The notes: generated from the sequence alone by a model not told the origin. Numbered from the stretch's first letter, positions 42,199 through 50,519 are shown. The stretch is 64,000 bases of DNA from Micromonospora sp. C28SCA-DRY-2 (GCF_030519475.1 NZ_JAUMKD010000001.1:930001-994000); one strand, 5' to 3'. Made by a program: numbers and translations.

Positions 42199-42265
42199 AC
42201 GACGCCCCGGCCGAGCCGGCGGCGCGGTGGCGCTCAGCGCGCCACCGGCTCGGCCCACGGGTGGT

Positions 42266-42652
42266 TCAGGCCGCCGGGCGGCCGCCGGCGTCGGCGCGCA
42301 ACCGGGCGTCGAGCGCGTCGAGATCGGGGACGAACCACACGTGGTCGGAGCGGTTCGACTCGTGGACGAGCGCGCGCAGGGCCGAGCTGGCCGCCAGGTG
42401 CCGCGAGATGTCGCCGACGACGGCCAGCCGCAGCCGGTAGTTGACGAACTTCTGCATGACCTCGCCGGCGAACCGGGTGCCGAGGGTGAAGAAGCTGTCG
42501 TCCAGCCGGCTCGCCGGCACGGCCACCACCTGGGCGCCGAGGAAGGCCGCCCCGATCAGGTCCAGCGCGTCCCGCTCGGTGGCGATCACCGGGCCGGCCG
42601 GGTCGCACACCAGCACCGGCACCCCGGCCCGCTGCTCGACGACGTCAGGCAT
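42266..42652 (-). CDS. DUF4180-domain protein
   Basis: A 128-residue protein matching the DUF4180 family: ALDLIGAAFLGAQVVAVP, then LDDSFFTLGTRFAGEVMQKF, NYRLRLAVVGDIS, and ESNRSDHVWFVPDLDAL. The family has no known activity. ATG at 42652 overlaps the upstream HTH gene by 8 nt, so the two are translationally coupled. In other genomes I recall DUF4180 genes beside small regulators, which fits. Confidence 0.85.
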   Translation of the reverse strand: MPDVVEQRAGVPVLVCDPAGPVIATERDALDLIGAAFLGAQVVAVPASRLDDSFFTLGTRFAGEVMQKFVNYRLRLAVVGDISRHLAASSALRALVHESNRSDHVWFVPDLDALDARLRADAGGRPAA

Positions 42653-43094
42653 CGCCGGCCTCCCCGGCGAGCAGGCCGTTGCCGCCGCCGAGCACGGCGT
42701 CGACCAGGCGCAGCAGCTCGGCCGTGGCGGCCGCGCCGCCGAGGATCACGATCTTCATGCGGTTCCGTTCCTCGTCGTGGACGGTCTGGACGCGCAGTGG
42801 CGGCCCGGCGTCGCGGCCGGTGTTCACCGCGGCGAGGACGAGCGTGCCGAGCCGGTCGGCCGCCGCCCGGTCGACGCCGTCGACCTGCACGATGCTCGAC
42901 ACCTCCACCGGCCCGACGCCGGCGGCCGGCTGCGGCCGGCCGGTCAGCGCGGCCAGGTCGGCGCGGGCGATCCGGTACTGCTTGCCGATCCGCACGGCCG
43001 TGAGCCGGCCGGTGCGGATGTAGCCGCGCACGGTGCGCACGTGCAGCCCGAGCAGGTCGGCCACCTGCTCGACCGAGTACATTTCCTCACTCAT
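42645..43094 (-). CDS. Excisionase-like HTH regulator
   Basis: A 149-residue protein. Residues ~4-55 form a MerR/excisionase-type helix-turn-helix (YSVEQVADLLGLHVRTVRGY and TAVRIGKQYRIARADL). The rest (~62-149) is a small alpha/beta domain that may bind a ligand or its partner. ATG at 43094. A partial palindrome at 43105-43119 (CCTAC and ATAGG) lies just upstream, as a possible autoregulatory site. Co-transcribed with the DUF4180 gene. Confidence 0.82.
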   Translation of the reverse strand: MSEEMYSVEQVADLLGLHVRTVRGYIRTGRLTAVRIGKQYRIARADLAALTGRPQPAAGVGPVEVSSIVQVDGVDRAAADRLGTLVLAAVNTGRDAGPPLRVQTVHDEERNRMKIVILGGAAATAELLRLVDAVLGGGNGLLAGEAGDA

Positions 43095-43231
43095 CGTTCC
43101 CCAACCTACCCGCGATAGGGAAGGAAAGGGAGTATTGAGCGACCCTCATGACCGAGGTCACTGGCGGAGCGGCCGGGACGGTGTGGGCGGCGGCTCCTAG
43201 GCTGACGGCACCCGTACTCCGAGGAGGTGCC

Positions 43232-43771
43232 ATGGACCGCTACGTCGCCCTGCTGCGCGGGGTCAACGTGGGCAACGTCCGGATCGCGATGGCCGACCTG
43301 CGCCGGCTGGTCACCGATCTCGGGCACCAGGACGTCCGGACGTACCTGCAGAGCGGCAACGTGGTCTTCGGCAGCACCGTGCGCGACGCCGACGAACTGG
43401 CCCGGGGCATCGAGCGGGCGATCACCGGCGAGCTGGGGCTGACCGTGCCGGTGCTGGTGCGCAGTGCCCGGGAGCTGGCAGCGGTGGCCGGTGGCAACCC
43501 GTACGCCGGGCAGGAGGACGACCCGACGAAGCTGTTGGTGGCCTTCCTGGCGACCGCGCCCGCGCGGTCGGCGGTGGCCGCGCTGACCGTGCCCGGCGGC
43601 GAGCGGGTCGCTTACACCGTGACCGGGCGCGAGGTCTACCTGCACTACCCGGAGGGCGGCTACGGCCGCTCGAAGTTCACCAACGCCTACCTGGAGAAGA
43701 ACCTGGGCGTGGTGGCCACCACCCGCAACTGGCGGTCGGTGCGGACCCTCGCCGAGCTCGCCGCCGGCTGA
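43232..43771 (+). CDS. DUF1697-domain protein
   Basis: A 179-residue protein of the DUF1697 family: YVALLRGVNVGNVRIAMADL at the start, then YLQSGNVVF, and the closing YGRSKFTNAYLEKNLGVVAT RNW-type segment. The family is widespread and of unknown function. The ATG at 43232 is chosen because GAGGAGG is at good distance; an upstream in-frame start (43148) has none. A hairpin follows the stop. Confidence 0.88.
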   Translation: MDRYVALLRGVNVGNVRIAMADLRRLVTDLGHQDVRTYLQSGNVVFGSTVRDADELARGIERAITGELGLTVPVLVRSARELAAVAGGNPYAGQEDDPTKLLVAFLATAPARSAVAALTVPGGERVAYTVTGREVYLHYPEGGYGRSKFTNAYLEKNLGVVATTRNWRSVRTLAELAAG

Positions 43772-43785
43772 GCGGCGGGTGGGCG

Positions 43786-43817
43786 GCGGGTGGGCGGCCC
43801 CGTGCCCGCCCACCCGC
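43786..43817. terminator. Bidirectional terminator
   Basis: 12-bp stem (43786-43797 with 43806-43817) and an 8-nt loop, between convergent stops at 43771 and 43825. The left side contains a short direct repeat (GGCGGGTGG), so an alternative pairing is possible. Confidence 0.6.
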
Positions 43818-43824
43818 GGCCGGC

Positions 43825-44814
43825 TCAGAAGTGGTAGGCGGTGCCGTACTCGGGCACCAGCACCCGGCTACGCGGCGACACCCGCCGGATGGTGGCGATG
43901 AACTCGTCGAGGCGCTTGCGGTCGTTCGGCGCCACCGGCACCGGGTTGCGCAGCTCGACCTCGAAGTTGTCGAAGTGCACCGGCACCACGACCTTCGGGT
44001 GGTCCAGCGCGGTGAGCAGCCGCTCCGCGTAGTCGGCGGTGGCGGTGCTGCTCGGCAGCGCCACCATGGCCACGTCCGGGGCGAGGCCGGTCAGGTTCCG
44101 TTCGACGAAGTCGCTCGCGCCCATGAAGAACACCGCCGGCCCGCCGTCGACCCGCAGCTGGTAGGCGAGGGTGTCGCCCTCGGGCAGGTCGGCGATGGTC
44201 GCCGGCTTCGGCGGCGGGCTGACCCGTATGCCCGGGAAGGCCATCGAGTACGACACGTTGCGGCTGTGCAGCGAACCGACCACCTCCACCGTGTGGTCGC
44301 CGAAGTCCAGCACCTCCCCACCCTTGACCGGGCTGAGCTGCCCGGACGGCACCCCGTACGCCAACCCGAGGTGGTACGCGGTCAGCGTGCCGAACACCTG
44401 CGCCCCGGTGCGGCCGGCGATGTACGGGACGTCCATGTAGTGGTCCCAGTGGGTGTGCGTGACGAACACCGTCGCGGCCCGGTCCACCAGCGCGTCGACC
44501 GCCGAGGTGTTGACCTCCAGCGACTTCGACTGGTTGAAGGCGCCCGTGAACAGCCCGGTGTCGAGGCGGCTCAGGTAGGGGTCGATCAGGACGGTCCGGT
44601 CGCCGATGTCGACCCGCCAGCCCGACGTACCCCACCAGCGGAAGCTGACCGGGCCGCGGCGCCGGCCGGCCGGGGCGGCGCCGACCGGCGCGGCGGCCGG
44701 CGGTGCGGCCTGCGCCGGTGCGGCCAGGGTGGCGCCGGCGAGCCCGGCGGTGGTGACCAGGGCGGTGCCGGCGGCGGCGTCGCGCAGGAAGCGGCGGCGG
44801 TCCAGGTTGGGCAT
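43825..44814 (-). CDS. Tat-exported metallo-beta-lactamase-fold hydrolase (UlaG-like)
   Basis: A 329-residue protein with a Tat signal (DRRRFLRDAAAGTALVTT; cleavage near AQA-AP at ~36). The MBL metal site is intact: His120, His122, Asp124 and His125 in THTHWDH, with later His residues in VGSLHS and VPVHFDNF. The fold subgroup is that of L-ascorbate-6-phosphate lactonase and related hydrolases. A perfect palindrome ~92 nt upstream points to repressor control. Substrate unknown. Confidence 0.86.
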   Translation of the reverse strand: MPNLDRRRFLRDAAAGTALVTTAGLAGATLAAPAQAAPPAAAPVGAAPAGRRRGPVSFRWWGTSGWRVDIGDRTVLIDPYLSRLDTGLFTGAFNQSKSLEVNTSAVDALVDRAATVFVTHTHWDHYMDVPYIAGRTGAQVFGTLTAYHLGLAYGVPSGQLSPVKGGEVLDFGDHTVEVVGSLHSRNVSYSMAFPGIRVSPPPKPATIADLPEGDTLAYQLRVDGGPAVFFMGASDFVERNLTGLAPDVAMVALPSSTATADYAERLLTALDHPKVVVPVHFDNFEVELRNPVPVAPNDRKRLDEFIATIRRVSPRSRVLVPEYGTAYHF

Positions 44815-44905
44815 GCGGAACTCTCCCCGTCGTGGTGCTGATCGGTCGGCCCCGAGCCAACCAGCGCCACCCGGGCCAGGTCCAAGATCGACGGCCGAAA
44901 GGCTC

Positions 44906-44923
44906 GATATCCGTCCGGATATC
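44906..44923. promoter_or_regulatory. Perfect operator palindrome upstream of MBL hydrolase
   Basis: GATATCCG, TC, CGGATATC: perfect 8-bp arms with AT-rich ends, 92-109 nt before the ATG at 44814. The repressor is not evident. Confidence 0.55.
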
Positions 44924-44968
44924 AGCCCAGGTCAGCGCCGGGGCAGCAAGGCGTTGCGGGCCGGAAAA

Positions 44969-45883
44969 TCACTCCCCGCGCAGCGCCTCGACCGCCGTCC
45001 GGGCGGCCTCCCCCATGGCCAGGTCCACGTCGATCCGGCGGGTGGCGAGATCGGCCATCCGGGCGAAGACGGCGATCGCGTACCGGCCGCCGTCGGGGTA
45101 CTCGGCGACGCCCGCCTCCAGGTGCAGCCCGGGCAGGGTGCCGGTCTTGCCGGCGACCCGGACGCCCGGCGGAAAGCCCGAGGCCAGCCGGGTCCAGAAC
45201 AGCTGCCGCGACATCCACTCCCGGACCATCGCGCACGCCTGGGCCGGGCCGGCCTCGTCCCGCCAGATCAGGCCCAGCAGCCGGGTGATCTCCCGCGCCG
45301 TGCTGGCGGTGGTCTGCGCGGGATCGAAGACCCGCATCGCCCGGACCCGCTCGACCGGCAGGGTCGGGAAGATCCGGGCGAACTCCGCCTCGGTCCGCGC
45401 ACCGACGTCGGCCAGCATCGACTCGGCGAGCTGCCGGGGGCCGCCGACGATCCGGGTGCGGGACAGCCCCAGCTCGGCGGCGAGCATCGGCAGCAGGTCC
45501 GGGCCGACCCGGCGCAGCAGCAGGTCGGCGGCGGTGTTGTCGCTCACCGACATGGCGAAGTAGGCCAGGTCGCGCAGCGAGACCTCGGCGTCGTCGGCAC
45601 AGCCGGCGATCCCCCAGCCACCGAGCCGGTCCTCGGCGGTCACCAGCACCCGCTCGCGCGGGTCGAGCTGACCGGCGACCACCTGCCGGGCGAACTCCAG
45701 CACCAGCAGGATCTTGAAGATCGAGGCGATCACCACCTGCTCGTCGGCCCGGACCGCCACCTCCCGGCCGCCGTCGACCCGGGCGGACCCGCCCGGCCGG
45801 CCCCCGGCCAGCTCCACCACGTGCAGGTTGGCGGTGATGCCGAGCCGGTCGAAGATCCCGTCTATCCGCTCCCGCACCGTCAC
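44969..45883 (-). CDS. Class A beta-lactamase-like serine hydrolase
   Basis: A 304-residue protein with the class A beta-lactamase fold motifs: SxxK at Ser54-Lys57 (ASIFK), SDN at 114-116, and KTG at 246-248. The usual omega-loop ExxLN is not seen, so deacylation of beta-lactams is doubtful. No signal peptide is present from the GTG at 45883, so it would act in the cytoplasm. The start sits 7 nt after a -10 box (TACCGT). It is divergent from a LysR gene 75 nt away, the arrangement of many regulated beta-lactamase genes. Substrate unknown. Confidence 0.82.
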   Translation of the reverse strand: MTVRERIDGIFDRLGITANLHVVELAGGRPGGSARVDGGREVAVRADEQVVIASIFKILLVLEFARQVVAGQLDPRERVLVTAEDRLGGWGIAGCADDAEVSLRDLAYFAMSVSDNTAADLLLRRVGPDLLPMLAAELGLSRTRIVGGPRQLAESMLADVGARTEAEFARIFPTLPVERVRAMRVFDPAQTTASTAREITRLLGLIWRDEAGPAQACAMVREWMSRQLFWTRLASGFPPGVRVAGKTGTLPGLHLEAGVAEYPDGGRYAIAVFARMADLATRRIDVDLAMGEAARTAVEALRGE

Positions 45884-45890
45884 CCCTGGC

Positions 45891-45896
45891 ACGGTA
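45891..45896 (-). promoter_or_regulatory. -10 box of the beta-lactamase-like gene
   Basis: TACCGT on the minus strand, 7 nt, then GTG at 45883. Confidence 0.45.
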
Positions 45897-45946
45897 GTGG
45901 CCGTCCGGGCCGGGACGGGGCGGCGGGTGCGCTGCCGCCCCTGGCG

Positions 45947-45952
45947 TAGCCT
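45947..45952 (+). promoter_or_regulatory. -10 box, leaderless start of the LysR gene
   Basis: TAGCCT, 6 nt, then the GTG at 45959. It is back to back with the box at 45891-45896. Confidence 0.5.
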
Positions 45953-45958
45953 GCGGCG

Positions 45959-46912
45959 GTGGACCTGCTCCGACACCTGCGGCACTTCGTGGTGGTCGCC
46001 GAGGAGCTGCACTTCGGGCGCGCGGCCGAGCTGCTGGGCATGGCACAGCCGCCGCTGAGCCAGTCGATCCAGCGGCTGGAACGGGAGCTGGGGGTCGAGC
46101 TGTTCGACCGGTCCCGCCGGCAGGTGCGGCTGACCACCGCGGGCGAGCTGCTGCTCGCCGAGGCCGAGGAGCTGCTGGCCGGCGAGCGCCGGCTGCGCAA
46201 CGTGCTGCGCCAGGCGCGCGACGGCGTACTGGGCGTGCTGCGGGCCGGCGTGCCGCCGGAGACCCCGGCGGTCAGCCTGCGGGCGCTGCTGGACCGGCTG
46301 GCCGGCCGGGCGCCCGGGCTGGACGTCGAGCTGCACGAGCTGACCAGCGGCGAACAGGAGCGGATGCTCGCCGAGGGGCGGCTGGACGTGGGGTTGCTGC
46401 ACCACCCGGTCGCCGCCGACGGGCTGCGCTTCGGCGCGGCGGTGGACGTACCGCTGGGGGTCCTGCTGCCGCGGACCTCGCCGCTGGCCCGCGCCCGGGA
46501 GGTGGAGCTGGCCGCGCTGGCCGGCCTGGACCTGGTGGCCGCGCCCCGGGCCACCGCGCCCGGCTGGCACGACCACCTGCTCGACGTCTGCCGCCGGCAC
46601 GGATTCGCGCCGGCGCGGGTGCGCCCGGCCCGTAACCCGGAGTTCCTCTTCGGGCTGGTGCTGGCCGGCGGCGGGGTGGCCGTGGAGCCGGCCGCGCTGG
46701 GCCGCCGGGAGCCGCGGATCGCCTGGCGGCCGGTGGCCGGCGCCCCGCTGGTCAAGCGGACCTCGGCGGCGTGGCCGCGGCGGGCCGCGCACCCGGCCGC
46801 GCCGATGGTCGGGCAGCTCGCGGCCGAGGTGCTGGCCGCCGCCGACCCGCCGGCCCCACCGGCGGCGCCGGCGCCACGGCCCTGGCGGGTGCTCTTCGAC
46901 GCCGCCGGCTGA
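45959..46912 (+). CDS. LysR-family transcriptional regulator
   Basis: A 317-residue LTTR. N-terminal winged HTH (~1-60; HFVVVAEELHFGRAAELLGM, then PPLSQSIQRLERELGVELF), linker helix, and a type 2 periplasmic-binding-protein-like effector domain (~90-300). It is divergent from the beta-lactamase-like gene and probably controls that gene and itself. The C-terminus is Pro/Ala-rich. A hairpin terminator follows at 46935-46962. Confidence 0.92.
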   Translation: MDLLRHLRHFVVVAEELHFGRAAELLGMAQPPLSQSIQRLERELGVELFDRSRRQVRLTTAGELLLAEAEELLAGERRLRNVLRQARDGVLGVLRAGVPPETPAVSLRALLDRLAGRAPGLDVELHELTSGEQERMLAEGRLDVGLLHHPVAADGLRFGAAVDVPLGVLLPRTSPLARAREVELAALAGLDLVAAPRATAPGWHDHLLDVCRRHGFAPARVRPARNPEFLFGLVLAGGGVAVEPAALGRREPRIAWRPVAGAPLVKRTSAAWPRRAAHPAAPMVGQLAAEVLAAADPPAPPAAPAPRPWRVLFDAAG

Positions 46913-46934
46913 GGCGCGGATCACCGGTGAGAAA

Positions 46935-46962
46935 CGCCTGTCCCCGGGTACGCGGACAGGCG
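46935..46962 (+). terminator. Terminator of the LysR gene
   Basis: 9-bp stem (46935-46943 with 46954-46962) and a 10-nt loop, 22 nt after the stop. Confidence 0.6.
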
Positions 46963-47019
46963 GCAGACGGTACGTGGAGGCGCATCCGCTACCCGGCGAC
47001 GACCGGCGAAGGAGCCGCA

Positions 47020-47871
47020 ATGGCGAACACCATCCCCGACATCACCCTGAACGACGGCAACACCATCCCCCAGTTCGGCTTCGGCGTGTTCCAGATCGAG
47101 CCGAAGGACACCGTGGCGGCGGTCCGCACCGCCCTCGAGGTCGGCTACCGGCACATCGACACCGCCGAGATGTACGGCAACGAGGCCGAGGTGGGGCAGG
47201 CGATCCGGGAGAGCGGGCTGGACCGGGGCGAGGTCTTCGTGACCAGCAAGCTGAGCAACGCCTTCCACCGCCCGGACGACGCCCGCAGGGCGTTCGAGTC
47301 GACGCTGGCCGCGCTGAAGACGGACTACATCGACCTGTTCCTGATCCACTGGCCGCTGCCCACCCGCTACGACGGCGACTTCGTCTCGACCTGGCGGACG
47401 CTGGAGGAGTTCCAGCGCGACGGGCGGGCCCGCTCGATCGGGGTGTCGAACTTCCAGGTGCCGCACCTGGAGCGGCTGGCCGCCGAGGCCCGGGTGGTGC
47501 CGGCGGTGAACCAGATCGAGGTGCACCCGTACTTCGGCAACGAGCAGGTGCGCGAGTACGACCGGACGCACAACGTCATCACCGAGGCGTGGTCGCCGAT
47601 CGCGCAGGGCAAGGTGCTGGACGACCCGACGGTGGTCGACATCGCCCAGGAGGTCGGCCGGACCCCGGCCCAGGTGGTGCTCCGCTGGCACGTGCAGCGC
47701 GGCGACGTCGTCTTCCCGAAGTCGACCACGCCGGCCCGGATCGAGGAGAACTTCCGGATCTTCGACTTCGAGCTGGACGACGTGGCGATGGAGCGGATCA
47801 CCGCGCTGGACAAGGGCCCGGCGGGACGGCAGGGGCCGGATCCGGACACCTTCGACTACCTCCCCGCGTAA
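47020..47871 (+). CDS. Aldo/keto reductase
   Basis: A 283-residue complete aldo/keto reductase. Catalytic tetrad Asp47, Tyr52, Lys77 (VTSKL) and His110 (LIHWP); NAD(P) phosphate-binding region near the C-terminus (VFPKSTTPARIEENF). Resembles 2,5-diketo-D-gluconate reductase-type enzymes. ATG at 47020 with AAGGAG 5 nt upstream. It lies alone between two terminators. It is closely related to the truncated reductase at the left edge. Confidence 0.92.
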   Translation: MANTIPDITLNDGNTIPQFGFGVFQIEPKDTVAAVRTALEVGYRHIDTAEMYGNEAEVGQAIRESGLDRGEVFVTSKLSNAFHRPDDARRAFESTLAALKTDYIDLFLIHWPLPTRYDGDFVSTWRTLEEFQRDGRARSIGVSNFQVPHLERLAAEARVVPAVNQIEVHPYFGNEQVREYDRTHNVITEAWSPIAQGKVLDDPTVVDIAQEVGRTPAQVVLRWHVQRGDVVFPKSTTPARIEENFRIFDFELDDVAMERITALDKGPAGRQGPDPDTFDYLPA

Positions 47872-47900
47872 CGGGGCGGATCACGGCGGCGCTGATGGCA

Positions 47901-47922
47901 GGGGGGCCCGGACGGGCCCCCC
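47901..47922 (+). terminator. Terminator of the aldo/keto reductase gene
   Basis: 9-bp stem GGGGGGCCC with GGGCCCCCC, 4-nt loop, followed by TTT: the only terminator here with a short U tract. Confidence 0.8.
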
Positions 47923-48010
47923 TTTGTCGCTTTCATCCCCTGGGCGACCCGCGCGGTCGAGGAACGCCGGCGAGTCTGCGCCCAGCAACCGAAAGGATCG
48001 CGCCCCCGCG

Positions 48011-48706
48011 ATGATGCGCCGCCGTACCCCGCTGCTGCTCCTGTCGATGCTAGCCCTGCTCGCCCCGACCGCGTGCGGGCCGGCCGAAGCCGAGACACCC
48101 CGCTGGTCCGCACCGGCGGAGTCGGCCTCGCCGAGCGCGCCGGCGCCGCGTCCCGCGCCGACCTCCACCGCCGAGGTCCGCAGCCGGGTGAAGGCGGCGA
48201 TGTTGGACCTGGACAGCACGTTCCACCCGGAGACGGCGGAGTTCACCGAGGAGAACAGCGAGGCGTGGAAGCTGATCTCGCTGTGCCGGGACAGCCTGCC
48301 CTCCGACCGCAAGCGCACCGCCTACCGGGAGCGGGTCTGGGACGGCGAGACGGTCTGGATCCGGCAGTACGTGGTCGGCTACCTGAAGGTGCCCGGGCGC
48401 AAGCTCGCCGACGAACTGCGGTCCGTGCTCAAGACCTGCAAGAAGTACGAGGTGCCCAACGACGGGCGCACCTCGGAGATCGTCCGGCCGACGCCCCCGC
48501 CGGTGGCCGAGGGCCCGGACACCATCACCTTCTGCGAGAAGCTGATCGGCGAGGCCACCCGGCACCAGTGCACCCTGATGCTGGTCCGGGGCAACTTCGT
48601 GCTCCAGGTGGACGCCTCGGCGGACGAGGGCGACCTGGCCGCCGGCAGGGACCTGCTGGCCAAGCTGGCGCCGCTGGCCACCGCCGCCCTGGAGCGGGCC
48701 ACCTGA
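48011..48706 (+). CDS. Lipoprotein of unknown function
   Basis: A 231-residue lipoprotein: signal ~1-21 with lipobox LAPTAC, then a Ser/Pro/Ala linker (~25-55) and a soluble alpha/beta domain with four cysteines (LISLCRDS, LKTCKKYE, ITFCEKL, HQCTLML) that can form two disulfides. ATG at 48011 (MMRRR). Similar layouts occur in actinobacterial sensor or PknH-like extracellular domains, but I do not recognise the family. Confidence 0.75.
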   Translation: MMRRRTPLLLLSMLALLAPTACGPAEAETPRWSAPAESASPSAPAPRPAPTSTAEVRSRVKAAMLDLDSTFHPETAEFTEENSEAWKLISLCRDSLPSDRKRTAYRERVWDGETVWIRQYVVGYLKVPGRKLADELRSVLKTCKKYEVPNDGRTSEIVRPTPPPVAEGPDTITFCEKLIGEATRHQCTLMLVRGNFVLQVDASADEGDLAAGRDLLAKLAPLATAALERAT

Positions 48707-48715
48707 GCCCCAGCC

Positions 48716-48743
48716 GCGCGGCGGTCGCCGAAGGCCGCCGCGC
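48716..48743 (+). terminator. Terminator of the lipoprotein gene
   Basis: 9-bp stem (48716-48724 with 48735-48743) and a 10-nt loop, 10 nt after the stop. Confidence 0.55.
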
Positions 48744-48838
48744 CCGCCGCGCGGTGTCGTTGAAGCGAAGTGGCGGCGGCGTGACCGGTCGCGCGGGGCC
48801 CGCCGGGGTGCGGCGTCCCATCGCGGGCCCGGCTCCGG

Positions 48839-50080
48839 TCAGGCGAGCCGCGCGGCCCGGCCGAGCAGGTACGTCCGCTCCACCGTGTTGTCCGTCAGCA
48901 CGGCCGCCTCGCGGTACAGCGCGGCGGCACCGACCGCGTCGCCGGTCAGGTCGAGCAGGTGGGCGCGTACTGCCCGTTCCCGCTGCCGGGTCAGCTGCTC
49001 CTCGTCGAGCCGGTAGCGCCGGTTCAGGTCGTCGAGCAGCGCCAGCCCCCGGGCCGGCCCGTACGCCTGGGCGACCGCCACCACCCGGCTCAGCCGCACC
49101 GGCGCGGTCGGATTGAGCCGTTCCAGCCACAGGTACAGCGCCGCGATCTGCGGCCAGTCCGTCTGCTCCGGGGTCGCGGCCGCGGCGTGCACCGCGGCGA
49201 TCGCCGCCTGCAACTGGTAGGGGCCGGTCTCGCGCCGGCGCCAGACGCTGTCGATCAGCTCGGTGCCCTCGCGGATCAACGCCCGGTCCCACCGCGTGCG
49301 GTCCTGCCGTTCCAGCGGCACCAGCTCGTGGTCGCCGCCGGTGCGGGCGGCCCGGCGCGACTCGGTGAGCAGCATCAACGCCAACAGGCCGGTCACCTCG
49401 GCGTCGTCCGGCAGCAGGCCACGGAGCATCCGGGTCAGCCGGATCGCCTCCCGGGTCAGGTCGACGCGGGCCAGGGCGTCCCCCGACGTGGCGGTGTAGC
49501 CCTCGTTGAAGACGAGGTAGAGCACCTGCGTCACGGCGGCCATCCGGCCGTCCCGGTCGGCGGCGGTCGGCAGGGTGAACCGGGCGCCGGCCCGGGCCAG
49601 TTGCTGCTTGGCCCGGCTGATCCGGGTGCCCATGGTGGCCTCGGTCGTGCCGTACGCGTGGGCGATCTCGGCGGTGGTCAGGCCACCCACCGCGCGCAGC
49701 GTGAGCGCCACCTGCGAGGTGGTGCTCAGCGCCGGGTGGCAGCAGAGCAGCAGCAGGGTGAGGCTGTCGTCGGTCTCCGGCCGGCCGTACGCCTGGCGGT
49801 CCGATTCCCGCATGGCCAGCTCGGTGATCCCCACGTCCCGTTCGCGCCGGCGCCGAGCCTGCTCGGCGCGGAGCAGGTCGACCATCCGCCGGTAGCCGAC
49901 CCGGATCAACCAGCTGCGCGGATTCTCCGGCACGCCCTCGGCCGGCCAGATCCGGCTGGCGGCGAGCAGCGCCTCCTGCACCGCGTCCTCGGCGGTGTCG
50001 AAGTGGCCGAAGCGGCGCACCAGCGCGCCGAGCACCTGTGGCGCCTCGGTGCGCAACAGGTGCTCGACGTCCGGGGTCAT
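48839..50080 (-). CDS. RNA polymerase sigma factor, ECF42 type (with C-terminal TPR-like extension)
   Basis: A 413-residue ECF sigma factor, twice the usual ECF size. Sigma region 2 (~15-75; GHFDTAEDAVQEALLAASRIW) and region 4 (~115-170; LTTAEIAHAYGTTEATMGTRI) are followed by a ~230-residue helical TPR-like extension, including LVFNEGYTATSG and later tandem helix pairs. This extension plus a neighbouring YciI/DGPF gene define the ECF42 group, which lacks a classic anti-sigma factor. ATG at 50080. It is the last gene of an operon with the YciI and DUF998 genes, and the divergent promoters at 51219-51324 are probably its targets. Confidence 0.9.
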   Translation of the reverse strand: MTPDVEHLLRTEAPQVLGALVRRFGHFDTAEDAVQEALLAASRIWPAEGVPENPRSWLIRVGYRRMVDLLRAEQARRRRERDVGITELAMRESDRQAYGRPETDDSLTLLLLCCHPALSTTSQVALTLRAVGGLTTAEIAHAYGTTEATMGTRISRAKQQLARAGARFTLPTAADRDGRMAAVTQVLYLVFNEGYTATSGDALARVDLTREAIRLTRMLRGLLPDDAEVTGLLALMLLTESRRAARTGGDHELVPLERQDRTRWDRALIREGTELIDSVWRRRETGPYQLQAAIAAVHAAAATPEQTDWPQIAALYLWLERLNPTAPVRLSRVVAVAQAYGPARGLALLDDLNRRYRLDEEQLTRQRERAVRAHLLDLTGDAVGAAALYREAAVLTDNTVERTYLLGRAARLA

Positions 50081-50147
50081 GCCGGCTCCGCCGTCCGGCC
50101 GCCGCGCCAGCGCTCGGCATCGGGCCGGCGGCGTCGGTAGTGGTCGG

Positions 50148-50519
50148 TCATGCCGCGAAGTCCTCGCCCATGATCGGCCGGATCTCGATCGGCTCGCCGA
50201 GCGCCTCGACGATCCGGCTGGCGATCTCGACGGCGCGGTCATGACTGGCCACGTCGATCACGGCGAAGCTGGCCAGCACCTCCTTGAGTTCGGCGAACGG
50301 TCCGTCGGTCGCCACCACGCCGGTCGGCGTCCGGCGCACCGTGATGCTGACCGCCGGGTGCCCCAGCCCCTCGCTGGAGACAAACTCGCCGCTATCGATC
50401 AGCTCCTGCTCGAACCGTTGGTACGCGGCGAACGCGGCCATCGCCTCCTCGGACGGGTTCCCGGCGGTCGCGGCGTCCCAGGCGACCGCCGGGGTGTAGC
50501 CGAGCAGCAGGTACTTCAT
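50148..50519 (-). CDS. YciI-family protein with DGPF motif
   Basis: A 123-residue YCII-related protein, carrying the DGPF motif (ATDGPFAELKEVLASF). Such proteins are the standard genomic partner of ECF42 sigma factors; their activity is unknown. ATG at 50519 with GAGGAGAT upstream. It sits between the DUF998-like and sigma genes on one transcript. Confidence 0.9.
   Translation of the reverse strand: MKYLLLGYTPAVAWDAATAGNPSEEAMAAFAAYQRFEQELIDSGEFVSSEGLGHPAVSITVRRTPTGVVATDGPFAELKEVLASFAVIDVASHDRAVEIASRIVEALGEPIEIRPIMGEDFAA

Noticed and set aside
46921..46930. TCACCGGTGA palindrome as an operator of the aldo/keto reductase
   Set aside because: It is 10 bp, GC-rich, and directly beside a terminator hairpin; chance occurrence is likely.
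44969..47020. A 683-residue reading that extends the beta-lactamase-like protein upstream
   Set aside because: The extra N-terminal part is antisense to the LysR gene and lacks family motifs; GTG at 45883 follows a -10 box.
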